64,000 bases of DNA from Flavobacterium supellecticarium. GTDB lineage: Bacteria > Bacteroidota > Bacteroidia > Flavobacteriales > Flavobacteriaceae. The stretch lies in NCBI RefSeq assembly GCF_004801375.1, contig NZ_SSNZ01000002.1, positions 744,001 through 808,000 of the forward strand, read 5' to 3'. Each line of letters begins with the position of its first letter. Position 1 is the first letter of the stretch. A program made the translations under genes and the position numbers. Positions 28,125 to 35,297 of the stretch are shown here, one piece after another. The notes under the pieces are model-generated. The model was not told the DNA's origin. It saw nothing but the letters and a program-made list of their open reading frames with translations, and searched no databases.

Positions 28125-28874
28125 ATGAAAGAAGTCTACATAGCATATTTTGATTTTATGGGATTCAAAGAATTCATTTTAAATAATGAAAATGAAGTTT
28201 TAATCCGAAGAATGGGGCATATTTTTAGAGATATTGAAGTATGCCTAGGGCAAGGAAAGTATCAAGAGCCAAGTAATGGGGTTCTTCTGGCAGATATTTC
28301 CAAATCAAAACTCAATTGCCTTAATATTTCAGATACAGTTTTATTTTGGACTAATGGATGTGATTTTGAGGCTCTACAGGAATTGCTAAATGTTGCGTAT
28401 GAATTTAATTGGAGAGAGATAGGTTACAACTTTCCATTAAGAGGAGCTTTGGTCAAAGGAGAAATTAAAGAAGTATCAGGTAAAAATACTAATTCTGAAG
28501 GAGGCTCATATTCAGTACAATGTTTGTATGGCAAAGGATTGGTTTTAGCACATGACATTGCTGAAGCACAAGAATGGGCCGGAACAATAATTGATAAATC
28601 GATTATTAATGATTTGAAAAAAGAAATCAATGGAATAGAATATTTGGAAAGCTTAGCAGTTAAGTATCAAGTCCCATTTAAAAATGATGAGAATCATGAG
28701 TTTTATGTCTTTAAACTAAAAAAAGGAATAATTACTGATGAGGCTTTAAAAAATGTATTAGAGGCAGTTGAAAAAGTATTTTCTCAGGATAATAAATCTA
28801 TAGACAAAAAAAGTGTGCAATTAAAAATTAATAATACTAAAGATTTTATAATTAACACTAAGAATACCTATTAG
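28125..28874 (+). CDS. class III nucleotidyl cyclase-fold protein (cyclase-like)
   Basis: A 249-aa soluble protein with the order of motifs seen in class III nucleotide cyclases: FDFMGF with Asp10, ISDTVLFW with Asp70 (the two metal-binding aspartates), PLRGALVKGE near residue 107, and the GKGLVLAHDIAEAQEWAGTI helix-strand block. Similar cyclase-fold proteins are frequent in bacterial defence loci and include the Pycsar cyclases. The 60-residue spacing between the aspartates is longer than in classical cyclases, so it may be a divergent or signal-sensing member. Activity and nucleotide are unknown. Confidence 0.5.
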   Translation: MKEVYIAYFDFMGFKEFILNNENEVLIRRMGHIFRDIEVCLGQGKYQEPSNGVLLADISKSKLNCLNISDTVLFWTNGCDFEALQELLNVAYEFNWREIGYNFPLRGALVKGEIKEVSGKNTNSEGGSYSVQCLYGKGLVLAHDIAEAQEWAGTIIDKSIINDLKKEINGIEYLESLAVKYQVPFKNDENHEFYVFKLKKGIITDEALKNVLEAVEKVFSQDNKSIDKKSVQLKINNTKDFIINTKNTY

Positions 28875-28919
28875 CAACTGTATTTAAAATAATTAATTTT
28901 AAAACTAGATGATTTAAAA

Positions 28920-29792
28920 ATGGATATTAAGAAGATTCTTTCTAAAGCTGGTCAAACTTCACTATTACCTCAGTATGAAAATTCAGAAACGATGTATGAA
29001 CGATTTTCTCAAGCTTCATTGGAAGAAAGGGATGAAATTGCCAGAGCTGAAAATGAACGTGGTTATAAACTCACCGATAATTATGAAATTATTGCAGATA
29101 ATCTCAATTTCTTTATTTTAAAAAAAGAAGAATTTGAAAAAGAGTTTTTGTGGGAGCTATCACAGCGAATTTCACCTTCAAGTGCTGAAAAGTTCTGTAA
29201 TATAGTCGCTCAATACTGGGCAGATGGTAAAACAAAAAGAGACTTTATAGAAGTTAAAAGGCTATTAGCAAGTGTTAAAAACTATTTATTAGGATATAGA
29301 ATAGCTAGTTCTGAGAATAATATTAAGGTTTTGTGTGAAATTGATAATGATATTGAGCCTAATTTTGATGATGATGAAATTAAAGAAATACTTAATTTGA
29401 ATAGAGAAATGATACGAGGATATTTTCCTCAATGGCTTGAAACCCGCTCAAATTATCATAGTTTAAATACAGAAAGTATCTATTGTAGAAGAGGACTTTA
29501 CTTAAAACAAATTTTCGAAGAAAAAAGCGAATACTTCGAATGGGATTACATTAATTCATATTCAATTGGTTTTACAGTAACAGAAAAATTTGCCCAAATG
29601 ACAAAAAATGACATTCCTGTTATCATCAATAAAAATTTATCAGATATTGAGCATCGAGTATTATTTTTTGCACCATTCATTAAAGGAATGCCTGTTCGAC
29701 AATTTGAATTAGGAGTTATCCCACATTGTAACTCAATGTATTGCTATAATCAAGGAAAACATGGAGGCATAGATGAGTTTTTAATTGAGTAA
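28920..29792 (+). CDS. uncharacterised cargo protein, possible ADP-ribosyltransferase-like C-terminus
   Basis: A 290-aa soluble protein without recognised family. The N-terminal 165 residues are helical and charged. The C-terminal 100 residues show a spacing reminiscent of ADP-ribosyltransferases: IYCRRGLYL (Arg190/191), SYSIGFTVTEKFA (Ser213-x-Ser215), and GGIDEFLIE (Glu286) near the end, compare R-STS-ExE. The ExE element is imperfect, so this is a weak structural guess. The NADAR gene two positions downstream, whose family can remove ADP-ribose from guanosine, is compatible with it. It begins 45 bp after the cyclase-like gene. Confidence 0.35.
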   Translation: MDIKKILSKAGQTSLLPQYENSETMYERFSQASLEERDEIARAENERGYKLTDNYEIIADNLNFFILKKEEFEKEFLWELSQRISPSSAEKFCNIVAQYWADGKTKRDFIEVKRLLASVKNYLLGYRIASSENNIKVLCEIDNDIEPNFDDDEIKEILNLNREMIRGYFPQWLETRSNYHSLNTESIYCRRGLYLKQIFEEKSEYFEWDYINSYSIGFTVTEKFAQMTKNDIPVIINKNLSDIEHRVLFFAPFIKGMPVRQFELGVIPHCNSMYCYNQGKHGGIDEFLIE

Positions 29793-29825
29793 CTCCGCAG
29801 ATGTTTCCCTAATCGGTAATTTATG

Positions 29826-29833
29826 TACTTTTG
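29826..29833 (+). promoter_or_regulatory. candidate -7 element before the PRTase-like gene
   Basis: TACTTTTG fits TAnnTTTG in the 109-bp gap before 29902, the only sizeable gap in the cargo block, but no TTG is found at -33. Confidence 0.3.
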
Positions 29834-29901
29834 AAAAGGTTCGTTAAAAGATATCTCAATGATATATTTAAATTTTGCGACACATACTAAATAATTAATT
29901 G

Positions 29902-30945
29902 ATGGAAGAATTAGCAAGTAATTTACTTGATGTTATAAAAGATTATAGGAATCATGATGGAATCCAATTAGATACCCAACATATTATCGATTGGGTAAAT
30001 CAATTTGGTGAAGATGCTGAGTTTATGCTTGAAGAAATTAATCATATTATACCACAGGTCTACATTTCCAAAGAAAAAGCCAAATCATTTATCGATGAAC
30101 ATGTAGATGCTTTAATGAGAGAATTAGGCTATAATAACATTATTGATTTTCTTAGTAATACTGAATTTTTAGATTTGCAAGAGCCTCATAAGAGCCAACC
30201 TGCAATACTCGATATATTGGAAACACTATTAGGGGAAAAGTATGGTGAATCTTATCTGAAATACAAAACATATCCCAAAGTTAATTTTGTTTATTTTGAT
30301 GATATATTAGCTTCTGGTAGTACTATTGGGAATCATTTGACTAAATGGCTGGACGATACAAATGCTGATGGAATCAGAAACGTGGATAATGTTTTGAAAA
30401 ACAATTACAAGCTATCAGTAAATTTATTTTGTATGCATACTTGGGGACAATCGTTCCAAAAGTTTAGACTGATGAAAACATTTGATGATAGTCTTGGAAA
30501 AAAAATAAATTGGTTTTACAATTTAGAGATTCAGAACCATGCGAAATGGAGCAATCAATCATTAAATATTGCTTTTCCAGTCGAAGAACAACCTTCCAAT
30601 GTCAAGCAGTATTTAGCGGGTTTGGAAGCAGAAAAATACGAAGATTATGCTTATAGAAAGGCGAATACTCCAAGTGTAGAAAAGTTTTTTACATCACCAG
30701 AAAATAGAATCAAATACGAAAATATTATTCTTCAAAAAGGGATATTAATAATAAACATGATTCAAAATGAAATAAAACCAAATATAAGACCGTTAGGTTT
30801 GATAAACCCGAACTATAAAATATTTGGATTAGGAACACACTTCTTTACTTGGAGGAATATTCCGAACAACAGTCCTTTAGTGTTTTGGTGGGAAGTGGCT
30901 GGACATAATTGGAAACCGTTATTTCCTGTTGCAAATAGAGGATAA
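29902..30945 (+). CDS. phosphoribosyltransferase-like protein of conflict systems (PRTase-CE type)
   Basis: A 347-aa protein. The segment VNFVYFDDILASGSTIGNHL (Asp133-Asp134 to Thr141) is the PRPP-binding signature of type I phosphoribosyltransferases (DDxxxSGxT), set in a larger protein with an N-terminal helical region and a C-terminal 190-aa extension. This architecture resembles PRTase-like proteins described computationally in prokaryotic conflict and retron systems rather than salvage enzymes. It might consume or modify nucleotides or NAD precursors; the reaction is unknown. ATG 29902 is chosen over the TTG at 29899. Confidence 0.6.
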   Translation: MEELASNLLDVIKDYRNHDGIQLDTQHIIDWVNQFGEDAEFMLEEINHIIPQVYISKEKAKSFIDEHVDALMRELGYNNIIDFLSNTEFLDLQEPHKSQPAILDILETLLGEKYGESYLKYKTYPKVNFVYFDDILASGSTIGNHLTKWLDDTNADGIRNVDNVLKNNYKLSVNLFCMHTWGQSFQKFRLMKTFDDSLGKKINWFYNLEIQNHAKWSNQSLNIAFPVEEQPSNVKQYLAGLEAEKYEDYAYRKANTPSVEKFFTSPENRIKYENIILQKGILIINMIQNEIKPNIRPLGLINPNYKIFGLGTHFFTWRNIPNNSPLVFWWEVAGHNWKPLFPVANRG

Positions 30946-30972
30946 TATGAAAAAATTGCATTACTTTGTATT

Positions 30973-31587
30973 ATGAGAATTAGCGAAAGAACATATAATG
31001 TTAATGAGGTAATCGCTTTTAGTAAAACTTCTGGTAAATTTGGAGGTCTTTCCAATATGGCTCCTGGATACTCATTATTTGTTAATGAAACAAACATAGC
31101 TAATACTGAGATTCTTTACCAAGCATGTAGATTTCCGTTATTCCCAAGCATTCAGCAAGAGATAATTTCTCAGACCAACCCAATGGAAGCTAAAGAAATT
31201 AGTCGAAAGTATAATCAATACACTAGGCAGGATTGGGAAGAGGTGAAGTTCGATATAATGAGCTGGTGCTTACAGATAAAACTCCTTCAAAATTATGATA
31301 AGTTTTCTGCATTATTGATAAGCACCTATGCGAAGCCAATAGTAGAGTATTCAACCAAAGACGATGTTTGGGGAGCAATCCCTACTGATTCAAATACCTT
31401 AAAGGGTAAAAATGCTTTAGGAAGATTGCTAATGCAAATGCGGGAAGTGTATTTGAAAGGTTTTAAGGATATTGAGTACGTAAAACCATTAAATATCCCT
31501 GCTTTTTTATTGTTTGATAATCCGATTGATAAGGCCTATAAACCCGAAATTGTCATACATGACCTCGATGATATTTATGCATACTAA
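30973..31587 (+). CDS. NADAR-family (YbiA-like) ADP-ribose/N-glycosidase-type protein
   Basis: A 204-aa protein with the NADAR/DUF1768 signature: FGGLSNMAPGY (23-33), EILYQACRFP (46-55), a central LLISTYAKPIVEYSTKDDVWG and the GKNALGRLLMQMRE C-terminal block. Family members include YbiA-type N-glycosidases and proteins shown to hydrolyse ADP-ribose from guanosine in DNA, acting as antitoxins to DarT-type enzymes. It is the last cargo gene, 27 bp after the PRTase-like gene and directly before a terminator. A protective or signal-clearing role is inferred from its position. Confidence 0.8.
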   Translation: MRISERTYNVNEVIAFSKTSGKFGGLSNMAPGYSLFVNETNIANTEILYQACRFPLFPSIQQEIISQTNPMEAKEISRKYNQYTRQDWEEVKFDIMSWCLQIKLLQNYDKFSALLISTYAKPIVEYSTKDDVWGAIPTDSNTLKGKNALGRLLMQMREVYLKGFKDIEYVKPLNIPAFLLFDNPIDKAYKPEIVIHDLDDIYAY

Positions 31588-31596
31588 ATAAAAACC

Positions 31597-31622
31597 AAAA
31601 GCTCTCAATCGAGAGCTTTTTT
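31597..31622 (+). terminator. terminator of the cargo operon
   Basis: Stem AAAAGCTCTC / GAGAGCTTTT (31597-31606 and 31611-31620), loop AATC, with a T-run. Confidence 0.85.
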
Positions 31623-32077
31623 ATTTTCAAACAGGACAAAAAAAGTTTCGCAGAATTTGTCCCCCATCGACCTCAGTATTTACTGGGGTTTTTCATTTGC
31701 CTGAAATAATCATAAAATCTAAATCCTTTATTTATAGGCTTTCCAACACTTTTTTCTTGCATTTTCATGTCCTTTTTTATGATATCCGCAATTTTCAATT
31801 TTGAAAAGCTAAAAATTTCATGTCTTAAATTAAAAAATCCGATGAACGTATTTAGCACCATGATTGTGAACTACTGATTTTGCTGGATTCTTTTTGTCCT
31901 ATTTTTTCACAAGCCCAGTAAATACTTTAGCTCACAAGAAACGAACAATTTGTTTCCAATGATTTGAAATGATATAGGTCAATTTGCAAAAATGTATGTC
32001 TCACCAAATCATAAAAAATATGATTCGATTTGTAAACAAATTCAAAAATGAGGATATAACTTAAAAATATATACGAT
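31623..32077. other. intergenic region with crossed inverted repeats, possible element end
   Basis: No convincing gene. AGTATTTACTGGG (31675-31687) is perfectly inverted at 31914-31926 (CCCAGTAAATACT). AGGACAAAAA (31632-31641) is inverted as TTTTTGTCCT at about 31891-31900. CCTCAGTA-TT-TACTGGGG with T5 also forms a terminator-like hairpin at 31671-31693. ACCTCAGTATTTAC (31670-31683) resembles ACCTCGGTATTAAT at 25057-25070 in 11 of 14 positions. A 62-codon minus-strand frame (31673-31861) fills the middle but shows no family features; I leave it uncalled. Confidence 0.4.
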
Positions 32078-32236
32078 ATGATTAAATTAATAATAGTACT
32101 TGGCTTTTTTCTTTTAGTGATTATACTTGGCTTCGCTTTTCCTGACAGAGTTGTCATTGTTTTCTTTGCTTTGAGTTTAGTAATAGTCTCTATCTGTAAT
32201 GCTTTAATAGCATATTTTAACAAAGGCAAAAAATAG
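32078..32236 (+). CDS. very small two-TM membrane protein
   Basis: A 52-aa frame starting [18 protein letters not shown], almost entirely hydrophobic (two helices separated by FPDR) and ending in the basic tail NKGKK. It stands alone between the mobile element cargo and cassette 4. It could be an orphan membrane immunity protein like the family A genes, or element-encoded. No family recognised and only moderate coding evidence. Confidence 0.4.
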   Translation: MIKLIIVLGFFLLVIILGFAFPDRVVIVFFALSLVIVSICNALIAYFNKGKK

Positions 32237-32330
32237 CACCTGTTTTCTGTTGAAAAATACTACTTTTGAATCGCTGGTTGGTGGTGGAAAACGGACGTTC
32301 TTAGCCCATTGGGGCAGGTTTGCAAAGTCC

Positions 32331-33155
32331 TATAAGTATAAATACAATGGGAAAGAGCTACAAGACGAGTTGGGGCTTAATGTTTACGATTATGGGGCGA
32401 TGATGTATGACCCTGCTACAGGACGAAGAAATAATATTGACCCATTAATAGAGAAAATGAGCCGATATAGCCCGTATAGTTATGCGTTTAATAATCCTAT
32501 GAGGTTTGTAGACCCTGATGGTATGGCTCCTTTTGACTGGATAAAATGGACAAGTAATAATGGTCAAAAATTCATGACTTATGATTCTGGTGTAAAATCA
32601 GTATCACAGGCTCAAGAAAAAGGTTATACTAATGTAGAGAAAGTATTTGAAAAAGGTAAAGGAGGTTCAACTACAACAGATGAAACTTTTAGATTTGATA
32701 AAGGCGGTCTTTATAGTGTTAATGGTGGACCTATTCAAAACGTTAAAAATGGAGCCTTTATTGCTGAAAATGGAGTAACAATTAATGACAATAAAAGTTA
32801 TACACAACAGTTTTCAGCAGTTTTTTCTGGTGTTGGGGACTATTCTTCAACTATTGGAGCAACTTTAACAGCAACTGGAATTGGAGCACCACTTGGAGCA
32901 GTCTTAAATACACTTGGAACAGTTTCAGGAACAATAGGTACAGCTCTTGACCTTGCAGATGATGCATTTAATTCAGAAACGTTAACAATAGAAAAAACAG
33001 CGACTAAAATTACAACAACTGTTCTAGCTCCAATGGGATTTAAGAAGGCAGGCTTTAATGATATTGAGGGACCAATAATGGATATGTTATTAATGGGGGC
33101 TGATAAAACGATAGACTATGGAAGGGATAATTTAGTAGAACCATTTAAACCATAA
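32331..33155 (+). pseudogene. headless RHS cassette 4: core fragment plus membrane-type toxin tip
   Basis: It begins with [27 protein letters not shown], only the end of the RHS core, followed by [19 protein letters not shown] and the same tip family as cassettes 1 and 2: [20 protein letters not shown], then a Gly-rich hydrophobic segment ([21 protein letters not shown]). The only upstream start in frame is a TTG at 32250 in unrelated sequence. No repeat R precedes it, unlike the other cassettes, because the mobile element lies there. Confidence 0.7.
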
Positions 33156-33160
33156 TAATT

Positions 33161-33343
33161 ATGAATAATAAGATTACTGTATTTACATTCTTAATAATAT
33201 GTGTTTGTATATTACTATATATGGTTAAGAAACGTATTGTTTGGGAAGACAAAAAGTCGGTTTATAATAATACATTTTCTTTAAGAGCATTTCTTATGCT
33301 GATTTTTATGATTATAATTTTAGTAGCATTACTTTTTAAATAA
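33161..33343 (+). CDS. small membrane protein (immunity family A) of cassette 4
   Basis: A 60-aa protein: N-terminal helix (TVFTFLIICVCILLYMV), centre RIVWEDKKSVYNN / FSLRAFL shared with 17953, and C-terminal helix (LIFMIIILVALLF). It lies 5 bp after the cassette 4 tip. Confidence 0.65.
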   Translation: MNNKITVFTFLIICVCILLYMVKKRIVWEDKKSVYNNTFSLRAFLMLIFMIIILVALLFK

Positions 33344-33356
33344 ATTATTATAAGCG

Positions 33357-33722
33357 ATGAAATTTTTTAAAATTCTATATGTGATTCCTACGTTTTTTGG
33401 TTTTTCAACATTACAACAAAGTAATTTGGAAGGGCGTTACAAAATTTTTTTTGAGAATGAATATCATTCTCAAAATGGTGTAATCAGTTTTAATATTGAT
33501 TCTTACAAGAGGACTTTAACTAACAAGAAAAACATTTCAGGAACTATTGAATATAAAAAGAATAAAGTGATTCTCAATGATGAAAATTCTTCTTTACAGA
33601 TGGAACTTTCTAAAAGTGAGATTGATAAGGATACTATAAGCTTTAGGACTTTAAATAGTAACAAGAAAGTTGAAGAAAGCGATATAATTATGTATGAAGG
33701 AATTCTTGTAAAATTGAAATAG
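33357..33722 (+). CDS. family B exported protein of cassette 4
   Basis: A 121-aa protein with a hydrophobic N-terminal signal (ILYVIPTFFGFSTLQQ) and the beta-rich body GRYKIFFENEYHSQNGVISF, GTIEYKKNKV, DKDTISFRTLNS shared with 19204-19575. Third gene of the tip-A-B module. Probably periplasmic or membrane-tethered; function unknown. Confidence 0.6.
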   Translation: MKFFKILYVIPTFFGFSTLQQSNLEGRYKIFFENEYHSQNGVISFNIDSYKRTLTNKKNISGTIEYKKNKVILNDENSSLQMELSKSEIDKDTISFRTLNSNKKVEESDIIMYEGILVKLK

Positions 33723-33733
33723 TATATCGAAAA

Positions 33734-33901
33734 CCCGATGGCGCGAATTTATTTCATCAGTTCGGCTAAAGCCTCGGGTGTAATCCGTGCTAGTAAAACA
33801 GAAGCAAGCTACAACTGTAAAAAGTTGTAGCTTTGTTTTTATGGTAGTTTAAGTAAAAATTTTAATATTTAGAAACGGATTATAAATCCACACCATCAGG
33901 G
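33734..33901 (+). repeat. intergenic repeat R7
   Basis: A full-length variant with the GGCTAAAGCC insert: CCCGATGGCGCGAATTTA start, CTACAACTG/GTTGTAG hairpin, end AACGGATTATAAATCCACAC then CATCAGGGC. Confidence 0.8.
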
Positions 33902-33916
33902 CAGTGCGTTCGACTT

Positions 33917-34735
33917 TTATTCAGTTTTGTTTAATGTCCATATAATGGCCTTTTCCTTTGTTGCTCTGAATATGGTTGCGTGTTTTTCTTTCGGTTCGTC
34001 AGAAAATTTCCATTGTACGTTTGCTCGGTTTTCTATTTTCAAAATATCTGCTAATTCTTTTGTAAATGGCGCGATATCTTCTGCGTTTGAACCTGCAAAC
34101 CAAAGTCGTTTGTTAGATGATGGAAATTTAGCCAAATGTTCTTTTGCAGTTCTTACTAAGTAATGATTATTCCACCAAAGCGATGGGTCAAAAGCAATGT
34201 AATTATCAAACATTTCAGGTGTCAAGAAGAATGTTTCCATAACAAAAAGCCCTGATGCAGATTCGCCAATAATACTTTTTTCATGCGTTGTTCTGTATCG
34301 TTTCTCTATTTCAGGGAAAAGCTCGTCTTGAATAAACGCTCTAAACTTTTCTGAACCACCAACAATTGGTGCGATTTTTTTGTCTTTTGCTACTTCTGTA
34401 AATCCTGTCAAATCCCTTCTTCGTTGTGTGTTTTCAATCCCTACAAGAATTAAAGGTCTTATTTTATTTTCCTTAATTAACTTTGCCAAAGTATTTGCCA
34501 TGTGCGGAAAATCTTCTTTTATTCCACCGTCAGCCATATACATTACAGGTAATGAGTCAGATTTTGTTTTATAGTTCATTGGCGTCCAAACATTAATAAT
34601 TCTCTCTTCTCCAACTTGTTTAGACTGAATTTTAAAAGTTTCGTATTCTGGAATTGGGTCGTTTGGTTGTGATGCGTTAGAGCAACTTACAAATGTTACA
34701 AGAATAAAAAGCAAGTTGTAATAAATAAATTTCAT
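33917..34735 (-). CDS. esterase-family alpha/beta-hydrolase lipoprotein
   Basis: A 272-aa protein of the esterase D/Fes-like family. Signal peptide with lipobox (LLFILVTFVSC) indicates a lipoprotein. The nucleophile elbow GESASG carries the catalytic Ser, AFDPSLWW precedes the fold's acidic strand, and the catalytic His is probably in KEKHATIF. It would hydrolyse an ester in the periplasm or at the surface. ATG 34735 is preferred, because the 12 codons upstream precede the signal peptide. It lies on the opposite strand between repeats R7 and R8, an isolated single-gene cargo. Confidence 0.8.
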   Translation of the reverse strand: MKFIYYNLLFILVTFVSCSNASQPNDPIPEYETFKIQSKQVGEERIINVWTPMNYKTKSDSLPVMYMADGGIKEDFPHMANTLAKLIKENKIRPLILVGIENTQRRRDLTGFTEVAKDKKIAPIVGGSEKFRAFIQDELFPEIEKRYRTTHEKSIIGESASGLFVMETFFLTPEMFDNYIAFDPSLWWNNHYLVRTAKEHLAKFPSSNKRLWFAGSNAEDIAPFTKELADILKIENRANVQWKFSDEPKEKHATIFRATKEKAIIWTLNKTE

Positions 34736-34897
34736 CTTTTCTGTTGTTCTTTCTGTTAATATTCTAAGCACTGTTGTTTTAAACTAATGTACAAACTTGT
34801 TTGCATTTATAACAAAACTAAATAAAAAACCCTGAAATTTTGTCAGATACATGATTTCAACAAAGCTTAATTAATAAGAGAAATAGCTCAAGAAACG

Positions 34898-35070
34898 CCC
34901 GATAGCGCGGATTTATTTCATCAGTTCGGCTAAAGCCTCGGGTGTAATCCGTGCTAGAAAAGCAGAAGTAAGCTACAACCCAAAAAAGTTGTAGCTTTGT
35001 TTTTTAGGGTATAGGGTTTTAGTAAATACTTTATGAAAATTGCACGGATTGTAAATCCGCGCCATTTCGG
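34898..35070 (+). repeat. intergenic repeat R8
   Basis: Near full length, almost identical to R9: CCCGATAGCGCGGATTTA start, GGCTAAAGCC insert, CTACAACCC/GTTGTAG hairpin with T-run, GCACGGATTGTAAATCCGCG then CCAT at the right end. It joins the core of cassette 5. Confidence 0.85.
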
Positions 35071-35295
35071 GGTATTGTGACGGTAATGGAAGAAAACCAT
35101 TATTACCCGTTTGGTTTAAAACACCGGGCTTATAATATCGAGTCGTATATGTATGCTATGCCGATGGATGGTTCACCCGGATATAACATACCGGAACTGG
35201 TTGATGAAACGGTTGATAATCCGAATCCGTATAAATATAAATCCGCGTTAACCCAAGTGATTAAATTAAGAGAAAAACAACAACCTAAACAATAA
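35071..35295 (+). pseudogene. headless RHS cassette 5, core truncated at both ends
   Basis: A frame of about 73 codons with [20 protein letters not shown] and [18 protein letters not shown], the allele of the intact RHS gene. It is interrupted after NPYKYK by AAATCCGCG, which matches the right end of repeat R, and then ends in 16 unrelated residues. An in-frame ATG exists at 35086 but no functional RHS protein could result; no toxin tip remains. Confidence 0.75.
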
Positions 35296-35297
35296 TC

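Larger units (their letters stand above)
24125..32330. mobile_element. putative integrative element with tandem tyrosine recombinases and defence-like cargo
   Basis: The segment lies between truncated R6 and the RHS core of cassette 4. It contains a winged-helix-like gene (minus), two tandem tyrosine recombinase genes, five cargo genes in one direction and a terminator at 31597. Borders are inferred: the left is sharp at 24125, while the right is somewhere between the terminator (31622) and the core at 32331. No exact flanking direct repeat was found, so the ends may have been eroded by later rearrangement. Confidence 0.6.

Noticed and set aside
25057..31683. Exact att direct repeats of the mobile element
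   Set aside because: ACCTCGGTATTAAT and ACCTCAGTATTTAC agree in only 11 of 14 positions and the first lies inside the presumed element, so it is kept only as a weak finding.
31673..31861. 62-codon minus-strand frame inside the crossed inverted repeats
   Set aside because: No motif, no promoter or terminator support; its composition may just reflect AT-rich DNA.
31927..32229. 100-codon minus-strand frame
   Set aside because: It is antisense to the hydrophobic small ORF 32078-32236, has no family features and low-complexity content.
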